NCBI GenBank assembly: GCA_024704765.1
Contig: JAKMXF010000111.1
Coordinates: 1,623,627 to 1,687,626, forward strand
DNA from: Oopsacas minuta
Taxonomy: Eukaryota > Porifera > Hexactinellida > Lyssacinosida > Leucopsacidae
Reading direction: 5' to 3'
Length of the DNA: 64,000 nucleotides
Both the position numbers and the translations under genes were made by a program. The notes below the pieces were generated by a model. It made no database searches and was not told the DNA's origin. It saw nothing but the letters and a program-made list of their open reading frames with translations. Numbering within the stretch: position 1 is the first letter of the stretch; each line of letters starts with the position of its first letter. This document shows positions 12,601 to 24,600 of the stretch, piece by piece.

Positions 12601-15600
12601 CAGTTTCCGTGACCAACCTCTGGCTAGTAAAATTTGATGGTCTAATTGGTACCTTAGGGTATTTGTTAAAAATAAGCTCCTAGGCAGGTCTGAGAAATGT
12701 GAGCAAATAATTATGTGGAGGGTCCTAAGGCTACCGACAGCCCAAATTGAAAAAATTTATTAATTCATAGATATTGTTGATGACCTCAGGGAGTTCATCA
12801 ATTTTGAGCCATCAAAAGGGAGGTTATCAATTATTAGACTAAATTTATTCATTAAAATATCCAAAATTACAATCTGTACTGACAGCTTAACCAATTAATT
12901 AAATTTGTTTGTCATCATACTCCACTAAAGTCTACGTATAGTGACGTCATTATTATTATGGGAAAGGTATCCCATTAAACATCTACTACACTTCATCAGT
13001 TGCAATTATTATTCTATCTCTTATGAAGACGGAGATATGAGCATTCTAGTGATCCGTCATATATGTCATTTAGCTTGTACACGCCAAAATTCTGGGAACA
13101 CCAAGATTAATCAACTCATCCGCGGCAGCCACACCTCCCACGAAGTTTTATATACGTTAAATTGTGATGTAACTCCTATTTCTGCAACCAACGACTGGGC
13201 ACCTTGATATGCATTTCTACCGCGAGTTATTCCAGTTCATCCATCAAGATTGTACCGTTAATTGGGACTTTGCGTTCCCGGGCATTGCGAAATCATATCA
13301 ATAAAGCTTCATCCAAATTCCATATTTAACAGCTGACTTATTTCGCTTTGGATTTGGTTACATACTAGTATAATCACGGTATTTGTTCTTTCTTTTAATT
13401 TTAGCACAGCACTTTGGGAAATTTTATATTTTTTGCTTCTTCATCTTGACCAATTCTTGTACGAAGATATAGGAAAATATTATAGTTGGATCTCTTTTTG
13501 GTGTGGGATTGGAAATATTATTCCTATATGATACATATTCTTAAATAGTATATTCCGATATAGTGTACCCACTGTATTTCCCCTGGACTACTGAGTATAC
13601 ATGCTTGGATGTTGTCAAGGGTTTTTTGAGGCGGGATTATAGGGTGATTTCTATAAAACATAAAATATACGAATCCACCATCCATGGTTAAATCTAATAA
13701 GCATGTAGGGGACCATTTTTGTCAAAACAGGGTACGTAGATTCTAATTTTTTACTGTGCCGACTATTCTATAGAGTATAGTGGCTCAGTACTAAAATGCT
13801 GTCTCAATTCATTTTGAGTTGCCAAAAAACTCATTTTTACTGTACTGTTATAGTATAGTATAGTATAGTATAGTATAGTATAGTATAGTGGGCCAGTATT
13901 GAAATGGGAACCTATATTTTGTTTCTTTAACCGTAGACGGTGCACTGCCAAAACCACGAAGTAAGGGCTGAAACTTTCAGGGTACATGGATAATTAATTA
14001 ATTACTGTGCGGTTGACGATCACTTTGCGCCACTTTAAATTTTCCTATAGGAATTGTATATGTATTAGGTTTTAGTTATAATAATAATAGAGGAGCAAAA
14101 TCATAGTAGGAGGTGATATGCAATATACAGTGGTATTAATAGAATTCCAAAAACTTAGTACATATTAGCTAGACTAGGGAAGAATAATTATCGACACGAT
14201 AGACACAATTTGCGTGACGTCATGAACCACATAAATTGGAAACGCGAATAACTCAATAACGATAACAGCTAGACTGCAGAACTCGGCAAACTCCGGCCTG
14301 CGGGCCAGATCTGACCAGCTAGATGAATTTATCCGGTCCTCGAATCTTTCAGAAATTATTATACTTTTCAGGCTTATGAAAATGTTATCCAAAATTGATT
14401 CAGTTATAGCACTAATAATAGCCCTTACGATAATTTGGAGGCAATAATTGAAAGAAAGAAAGAGTGGGAAGATATTGAGTGAATTAGGTATGATGCTACA
14501 TAAATTTGTTCTGACATTATTTGGGTTTGATCTCTCCACAATATAAATTTAACAAAGTTTAGAACTTTAACCGATTACGGCCGAAGTGTTACTTTCGTAA
14601 CGAAAAGGAATACTAAAATTTCACTACTTCGTTTTAACAAATTCCCGCACTCAAATCGAGATTTTAGCACTTTTTGACTTAATAAAATCAAACATTTTCC
14701 CGGCCGAATTCGGTTAAATCAATATTTGAATACAAGTTTAATAAGTAGATCGAATTTCTAAAGCATTTTGATTTACTTAATGGCATTAGCATGTAAAAAC
14801 GAAAAGTAGAACTTGACAATCGCGTATTTAAGCAAAGTTGGTCAGATCAGAATTTATTAATATGCAGGGAAAAATGCCACTTATCTTTTATACGCTGCAT
14901 CTGTTGCTGTGATAAAGGAGTCCAATTTGAAACCACATTACCAGACAAAAAATTCGGAAAATTTCGATTCTCTTACTGGTGCAGCGAGGAGTAAGATTGC
15001 ATATCTGCAAAGGTCTTTAACTGAGCAACAGAGTAAATTCTTACTTTCTACTAATGAGTTAGAGAATACTACACGTGCTGGTTTCGCTATAAGCGTATTC
15101 ATTGGGAAGCGAATGAAAGCTTTCACTGATTGTGAATTTGTGAAGGAGTGTCTTCTAACTGTGGTAGATAATGTATGTCCGGAAAAATTAGATCTTTTTG
15201 CTAAGATTAGTCCCTCAGCAAGAATCGTTACTCGAAGAATTGAAGATTTCATTACACAAACTCGCTCAACAATTTGAATTATATTCAATTGCACTTGATA
15301 AGAGCACTGATTTGATTGATTCCCAGGTTACAATCTTTATAAGAGGAATCAATCCAACATTTTAAATTACACAGGAATTAGCAAGTTTGGTTTCACTAAA
15401 GAACACCACTACAAGTGTAAATATATTCCAAACAATTCTAAGTGTCATAGATAACTTGGACTTAAATAAAATATTTGTGGGGTAACTACAGATGGTGCTC
15501 CAGGTATGGCCGGAAAGGTGAAGGGAGCAGTTTCTCTGATAGAAAAAGAAATGAGAAAGAAAAGAAAAGAGGCAAGAATGCATCGTATCATCCATCTCGA

Positions 15601-18600
15601 GGCCATTTGCGCAAGATCTCTGAAGATGCAAGAAATAATGAGTGTAGTCATAAAAATTGTGAACTCTGTGCATGCAAGAGCTTAGATCATCGTCTATTCA
15701 GCAAATGTTAGAAGAGATGGATTATCAATATGACGAGTTATTATATTATTGCGAATAGGCTGGTTAAGTAGAAGTGCAATGTTGCAAAGAGTTTACCAGT
15801 TGAGAGCAGAATCGAACACTTTTTTGAGACAGAAAGGGATCCAAGTTCCAGAGCTCAGTGATGCGAAATGGATTAGAGATTTTGACTTTCTAGCGGACAT
15901 CACAAGTCATCTAAGTATGCTAAATTCGAAATTACAAGGAATGAATCAATTCATCAACGTCTTCTATGAACGCATTTATGCATTTGAAGTTAATTTACAA
16001 CTATGGGAGTTTCAATTAAAAGAGAGTAATTGTATTCATTTTTCTACACTTCGCCCAGTTTCTTGTTACACCGAATTCATAACTGATCTCAAAATCATCC
16101 AACACTCGATTCGCAGATATGGATAAGCATCGGAAGTATTTTAGCTACTTTGTGATCGTATTTGATGTGTCCAAAATTTGTGATGCTCCAGAAATGTCAG
16201 GACGAACGATCACGTTACCATGGTAGAGGTGATGATGAGAAAGCATTTCGAGATTTCGATGAATTTAACCAAATACATATAGTGCTTCCAACTACTAGTG
16301 CCACTTTAAACAAAATTAACCAATACACCAAGCTGTCGGCCCAGGTTGTAATTTTAGATATTTTGTCTACCAATCATTCATTTTAGCGCTACTAACTCAT
16401 TCAACTCATTCAAAATAATGAGTTTATTTACCAACTCATTTTTATAGCCAAGAGTTAAACTCGAAATAATGAGATTGTTACATAATAACTGATGCATTGC
16501 TGTTACGCGGGAGCAAAATACATTGGTACATCAAATCCCTAGATGATTCCAATTCTTGGAGCAGATAATCTACCTACTTTTCATACTTCCAGGTCCGATT
16601 GGCGTTGTCAACTCATTCATTTGATAACTACCAACTCATTCAACTCATTCAAGAAAATGAGTTGATTTTGCCAACTAAAAATTAGTTGATACAGCCCAGC
16701 GAGTAAAATGGTTGACCTTCTTAGCATATATATACATATGTGTTCTCTTTCCTGTTTCACACCTTTAGAGATTAACACACGAAATTTGACATGTATACTC
16801 GTACTGACATCTAGTTGTGCTTGGCACCTGACATTTGAAAATTTTAATGTTTATATTTTCAAACCTTTTAGGTGATTAATCATATTTCATACATTTCTAT
16901 GCAAATTTTATACGCATGATAGGGATCAGGTTTCAACATGTTATCATGGGCTCAACAGACATACAGGGGTAATCTAGTACGCTGAATCCGAATTTCGCAT
17001 TATCAATTTTCTCATATGTGAATTTACTGTTGATTTTATGAATATTAAGTAAACAAATATTTGTAATATAAATCAGAAATAATGGAAAATTATGTCGGTA
17101 GAGACGGTGGTGTTATCTTTCAAACCTATATCCACCTAAATGATTAAATTTGAACCAACAAATAATGAACGAAATATGAATATAAATTTAGGGCTGTATC
17201 GGATATCCGGCCGGAACCGGATATGAAAAATGTTCTATCTTATATATAAAAGATGAACGAATGCAATTCAAATTCATACTGCTCTATTTGTGGATTCTTT
17301 TGAAGCCTCACTAAATATACAAAAGCCTAGTATTTGTACAATGTAATAGAGAATAAGCAGAACATGTTCTTGATGTAATATTATTGATGGCATAATTTGT
17401 CAAAAGGATATTTAATCGGATAATCAGATATCCGGGATATGCGCGGATCTGGCCGGAGTAGAGAATCTCTAATCTGGTACAGCTTTAAAAATAATAATTT
17501 ATTTAGATAGGCCTAATATCAAATAACCAACTTCTTAATTTGTCTCTGTGTAAATTTTCAGTACCAAAATCATCATCGTTTTTAGGGACTTCACCGTTAT
17601 CAGTTGTGTCCGTGTTGCCTTTACAACTACAAGAATAGATAGATAATCTATGAAATGAGATACATTAGAGGAGACTTATTCACTCGACATTTAATAATTA
17701 TAGGTATACTACATTAATATTTATTATTAAATTGCTATTTATTTGTTGTCTTTATAAATATAAAGTAAACAAATAATTGAAATCATAAAATATACAGTAA
17801 CTTGCTCTGAATAGGTAAATGAGGTAAAAAAAATACGCTGAATCCGAATTTCGCATTTTCAAGTTTCTCACATGTAAATTTATTGTTATTAAATCAAAAA
17901 ATAGTTCCAGGAACTTGATTTCAAGGATTATTCTATGGCAGGGGTGGGCAAACCCGCGGACCAAATGTGGCCCTCCGATAAGTTTCACTTCAGAAGTCAG
18001 AATAAGGAACAACTTCGCCTAGGAAGACTTATTTAAACCCGAAATGTCCTATGCATAACATTGCATTAGACGTTATCAAGGAACACCTGCATATAAGGCA
18101 GGGTTCCGCAGCCTGTGGTCCGTGATCCCAGAAACCACAATGCACAAGTTTGCATTGTGGATTCTGGTAAGGGATCGACTGGTGCAAAAGGTTGTGGAAC
18201 ACTGATATAAGGGACACTTTTTATCTGCCACAAAGTGTTCCTTGTTCAGAGGTTTTTCCGCATATATTCACTTTTCTTTGAACATTTTCGAATATTACGA
18301 ATGAAGAAGATAATTGAGTAATCAAAGTGTTGCTTGATAAACTGGTTATTCTACTCTCGATAAATCGATGTCCACAGGTCATGCCAGATCTGCAGGACCG
18401 ATTGGGCCGGCCTTGCCTAGCATGCTTGTAACCATGGCCATGTTGTAACTTAAGTCATTTGGTTGAGCTACTACATAATGATATATAGAGTCCTAATGGG
18501 TCACTAGATTGGTCATGGGTCAAATGTTTGAAAACCTAGCCGATTAATAATGTGCAAAGTGAGGTGAGAATGGGTTCCAATGAATTTATTGCAATACACA

Positions 18601-21600
18601 TAAAAATGTACCCATTAGATTCATATTGTTTCTCCTAGTTCAAAATTAGTTGCTCTTGATAAGCTTAGCCTTAAAAACAAGGCTTGTCACGAAAAAATGG
18701 CCAGGCTTGAGTTCTTTTAGAAGTAGAGTTAAATTCATCCAAAAATTTACGAAGAACTCCAAAACAAGTAGAGATACTGGCAGATAACGCAAGGTATATT
18801 CGCGAATTCGATAACAAACCCATATCCTCTGCCAGGAACGCTTCAATATACACCTGTCAGCAAAGGGTGCCCAAAAAATGTAAGCCAAAAAGAGACCATG
18901 CTGGACACGAATCCAAGCAAGATTTCAAATCCTCGTTTCAAACAGTAAATATATATGATAGATAGGACATGGTAACGCCAGGTTCTTTAGCTAATTCGAT
19001 AAAAATACCATACACTCTGCCAGTAACGCTTAAGGATGGTGCCCAAAAGTTTGGTTCGCCTCTCTAACGAGGTGGACCATGCTGGCGCAAGATTTCAAAT
19101 CCTCGTGTCAAATAATGGAGATAAATGACAGTAAAATGGTCCGGGGACCAAATTTGGAGTATAGGGACCATTTTTGGCTTGACAGGCTCACCATAAACCA
19201 TTTTTTGGACTAAGGAAATCTAGTATAGAAGAGAAGCTCCTAAAGTAGGTACTCTGTGCAAATCGTGATACTAACTTGAAATTTGGCAGAGAGATACTTT
19301 AGGACATTTTAACAGAATACTTTCGGGAAATGTGTGATTTTATGACTTCAAAAGTTGCTAAAATCTCGATTTATGTACGGAAATTGGTTAAAACAAAGTG
19401 GTAAATTTGGGTGTTTCTTTTCTTACGAACGTAACACCTCGGCCGTAATCGGTTAATAGAAGCCACGGGATCTCATCTTTAAGTAATAATTCTGATACAA
19501 TAATGTCCGTCCCTCTGTCGAACAGTTAGGGGACATTTCAAAAATGCATAACTTTCTCAAATGAATTAATCATATTATTATTGAGAAATTCGTAATCAGC
19601 ATTGAATTTTCAGCAATTTGATGGGTCACATGACCAGATTGCGTTGTCAAGGAGAATTTTTTCCAACATGATCATGTGACCCCTTTAATGAAAGGAAATT
19701 TCATGCCAGTGTTGCTTCTGTTTTATATCTATTAAAATGTCCTAATGTACCTCTCCGCCAATTTTCATGTTAGTATCACGATTTGCACATACTTGGTGCT
19801 TATCCGCTGTACAAATAGTACGTAGTGTAAGGTAAATATTATATTAGCATATACAGTAAAACCTCCAACAAGTGAAAACCTCCAAAATATGAACACTTTT
19901 CTTGGTCCCAAATTTTTTCCCATTATTTTACATAGTGGTCACCCCTTTAGAATGTGAACACCCCTGAAAAGTGAAAGTGAACACTTAATTTGGTCCCAAA
20001 TGTCTAAATTACATAGGATATGACCTCTTAAAAGTGAACATCAGTTTTTCTGCCAGATTTTTGACTAGCTGTCAGCTTTGTTATCACACTAGTTTTGAAA
20101 GCAGGGATGTTTGATGATGTGGCTTCACAATATACTAGAGGCTTCCTACTACAATGGGCAGAAGAGACAACATATTTGACTGTACAATGCTTTCACACAT
20201 TTTACTACTACAGTTTGTTGAAAAACACTTTATGATAAACCATGAAAAATGAACACATCTCAAAAGTGAACATTTTGCCGGTACGCAGGGTGTTCACCTT
20301 TTGGAGGTTTTACTGTAGGATGGTTACATACCACACAAACAGTTCTTTTATGCCCCATGCAATACAAATATGTAAAATATCATGTCTCTAAACTTGAGTT
20401 ATAGTAATGACCATGGATGGCAATTCTTTGTCAATATCCATTTATAAGTCAAAAACCCTCAATGATATAACAACACTCACTATACCCGATTTTCCCATAC
20501 CCTTATAAGTTATAATACATTTTGATATGATAACTACAATTATTGAACAGTGATCAATAATGCCATTTATGGTCATATTCAAGATTGCGTCATTGTCGTA
20601 GGAGATATCATATAAAATTGTATCATAAGGTATGAGAAGTCGGGTCTCTGCTATAAACCGGCAATAGTAAGGATCGTTAGATTATTGAGGGTTTCGACTT
20701 ATAAATGGATATTGACAAATAATTGCCACATCCATATTCATTACTGTAACTTTATCATGGCAATTTTATGTGTTACAAAAGCATCTTTTACATCATTTCG
20801 TACATTAACTCTGAAATAAAAGATGCGATATTTAACGTTTTACATCTCAACAAAGAATGGGCCATTTTCTCCAAATAATGCTTACCAAGCAAAGAAATTG
20901 GCACATTAAAAAAATTTTCTTTTTGGGATACACTGAATCAAATATAAACTATATGTAGAATATGAAATGCTATCATATATGATAGATACAATGACAATAG
21001 ACATTACTTTAAGCGACTCTTCGAATGCAGTAATTGGTTTACGTATATCAAACCATATTCACCCACCTTTGAGGCTTAGAGTGTAACTTTCCATTTCTCC
21101 CTTGCGTGAGGATATTATTATTGTCATAGTGCCCATTCATGGGGTCTGATTTAAAATTTTGAGAATCTTTAAGTGCCCGGATAATCTTGTCACCACTCTC
21201 CTGATTGAACCTTGTCATCTTGCATGCATCGTCCTTTGGAAACTGAGATCTATTAAGGGTTTGCACATGTCTTGGCCATTGATTTGCCTTCCCGTTTGCT
21301 AATGGCTGCATATAAGCAGAAGATGTAATTCCTTGTGAAGAAGTTATGTTGTTGTTAGGACTAGGATGCCATGGTGTATTTCTTACATTACTAAGTACAT
21401 TCATCCCTCGAGGCAGATCAGCAAAGTTTGTTTGGTTAACGTTGACCGAGTGACGCCTGGAAGGTGGAGGCGGTGGGGGCGGACGATTAGGAGCCACAGG
21501 AGACCTGCTCCTTCCTAAACGTTGTTCTCTACTCTGCCTCGTTAATTCTCGTACCTCAGTTGATCCAGAAAAAACTACTTTTCTTGCTTCTCTCTCCCTT

Positions 21601-24600
21601 CCAGAGAACTGTTCAGGTGAGTGCTGAGATCCACGTAGAATTGGCTTAGGCAATGTCCTGTCTATTGGTGAGGGAGCAGACCTCTTTCTACTTAACGACT
21701 CTTTAGAAGGTAAGTCTGTCTGAGCATTACGGTTGACGTTATAGCATTCGTGAGAGCTGGAAGAGCGACGGTGTTGTGGTAATTTTTCCCCTATAAATAG
21801 CTTAGGCTTTGGTAACAACGCAGGTTTATCTAGATTTCTATTTGGCGTTTCCAAAAGATCAGCTGAGTTAGAGCGCCTTAAATTATTCAAGATATCATGG
21901 TCAATCGAATTCCGAGGAGATGGCAATGGTTTGTTAAATATATCATCGTATAAGGGTCTCTTAGCCATCCGTTCTCCGAAAGCAAATTTACGAGATATTA
22001 CTGGGTCGTGTTTTAGCCTTAAAGGTGACAATGGTGCAATGGGTGGCATGCTGGGTAAACCTGATAGTTTGTTTACAGGTGTGAATCTGTTATAGTGGTA
22101 GTCTTTATTGTTAGGGTCATGTGAGCTCGAATTGAAATGACTTACTGGAGAATTAAATTTTTCGCGATACAACTTTCCTTGGGCAGATTGAAACCCAACT
22201 TCAAAAGGCTCTTCTAACGGTTTAATCCGTTTCATTGTGGCAATAGTATTGAACATTACATTTACATAGGCAGCAGGTGATTCTTCGTTCGAGCCATTCT
22301 GATGCTTAAGAGTGTGGTGAACCTGAAGTTCTATATCTTTCTCCATCTCTGAACTGGTCTCCCTCGGGTCCATGTCTAGATAGACGTCAGAGTCCCTGTT
22401 GCTCTGTGAGATGGGAACAAATTTGGACAAAGGGGGGGTTTCCTTAGGCCGGATGCAGTTATAGAGAATACCACTGTTAACTTCTTGTGAGGAGTCAAAA
22501 GCATCCTCATCATCCGGCAAGGGGGGAGTTGCTCCCCGTCTCTTGGTCTCAATGAGCATTGAAGCTGTCTTCGGAGGAATTGGAGGCGGTAAGAAGCCAT
22601 GCGAATGGCTAGAGTGGCTCTCTTCAGTGGTACGAACTCTGTGTATCGGAATTGAGTTGCGAAGGATTTCTCCAGGCTCGTCATATTCGTTCATATCTGG
22701 CGAGACTATATGACCTGAGTATTCCATTTCTGCCTGGTTAAGGTAGGTACGAGGAGGGACCATTGGAATGGGCTCCCGAACGTTAGAGTCAGGTGGAGTG
22801 TCATACTCAACACTAGCGTAATCTATAGGGCCCTCGTCCAGTTCTGGTGTTATGGATCGTTGGTGATAAGGATCCATGTACGGTCTGTGTTTTAAGTCGT
22901 TTGATGGTAAAACATTCAGGTTTGGATGAGATAGATGTACAGGATGTGCAGGATGACAGATAGAAGGAGAGTGAGAGGGTTGGGCAGGCATGTTAACGAG
23001 TGCTTTGGAGGCTGTTACAGGTCGCAAACTAGTCGCAGGTGGAGGAGGGAGAATTCTTGGTGTCTTAGGATTCATATTCGTTTGAACAGGAACGGAGTGA
23101 GTCTGTCTCAGAACTGGTGTATGTACAATTCCTCTTCCTCTAGGAGGGCATAATATTTCGTTGTTTTCTCCCTCTCCTGGGCCGGGGGGTGGGAAGTAGC
23201 CTATAAAAATATATGTACAATAATATCAGATCCTGACGAAGCCCTGTAAAAGCATTTTGAACAAATTTGTTTCATGCCAGTGAATTTTAGTGGCACAGTT
23301 AACAATGTTCTGAGACACACCTATTGATAAACATGTACAACTCCCCTAGACCTTGCCTATAGGCTCATTTCCTTAGTAACGTCCAGCAGTGCTTCATATT
23401 GCATATTTCGAGTATATATGAATCTATCTCGTTTGGAGCAAAATTTTAGTAAATTTTTCGTTAGATGATTCAGCCTGTTTAAGCGATACAACGATGCTTT
23501 TCTTAAAATTTACACTATAATATAATAATACCATCCAAATTGATTATTCAGCTAAAGTAGTCATGAATCAACATATACCTTGTATTGGGGAACAATTGTC
23601 CGCTTTCTTCTTAGGGGGTCTCAGTAAGCATGGCATACCACCACTAAAGTAGGAGAGGAAGTGAAATTAATATTCTACGAGATATGATTGACAAAAGCAT
23701 TATATTTGCTATTACCTCTGATAAGAGCAGAAATGGGCCAGTAGAGACGGTAGAGTTGGAAAGTATAAGTTAGAACCCTGAGCCTCAAAACCTAACAATC
23801 GTTTAAAATCACAACAGAACACAAATAATTATTTGTTTAATTATTCTAACGCTTCTAAGACCCTTTACGACGTGACGTACCAGCCAAGGAGACTTCCATC
23901 ATATTCAATACGGACAATACCCCACATTATGCATCATACCCGAATTCTCCCTTCTCACAATTCATAAGGGTCTTCAAACCTGATATGGTAATGATTTATT
24001 CCCTACTAGTGGGATTCAGGGCGTGATCTATCTGGTCAACTACCGCTTCGCGATTGTTTAGCATTTAGAATAGATTTTAATTAGGACTAATCATTCTCTA
24101 GGCGTGTTGACATAACTCGCTTATGACACTATATATATTGTTGGGATCTTATAGTACATTGTAAAACTTACCCAAATCAGATTTAAGCAAGAGATAATGA
24201 TTAACTGGTTTAGAAAGATTATCAGGAACTCGTATTGAGAGTGCAAAGGTGTTATCCTGGCTGGATTCCCGGACAATAAATTGCTAAATAGAAAAGCATC
24301 CAATAAAATGAGGTTAGAATTAGGTACATATAAGAGAGAAACATAATTAAGCAGTGTTATGAAATTGAATAGACTTACGCCTGCTTGGTTATTAAATAAC
24401 ATCTCGGTGGCTAGAAGAGAAATACAACTGAAATTGTAATGCTCGTGTTACGCGAGGTTTATTTAATACCAAACGCGAGTTTTAATCTCTTTTTGCAAGT
24501 ATCAGTGTATAATTAGAGATTTCGATCATTTGTTACATTATATTAAAATATTAATAAAAACAACAAGAATTTTACATAAGAGATTTGAAGGCAGCAAATT

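Noticed and set aside
14938-15294. 118-codon minus-strand frame opposite the hAT fragment
   Set aside because: Antisense shadow of the transposase sequence.
22376-22684. 102-codon minus-strand frame inside the proline-rich exon
   Set aside because: It overlaps the RIN-like exon in another frame and has no independent support.
23880-24000. Candidate SH2 exon reading GLKTLMNCEKGEF
   Set aside because: It fits the incoming phase but hits a stop soon after and lacks the second SH2 helix; the exon at 23716-23791 supplies PSLLAHF in the right phase.
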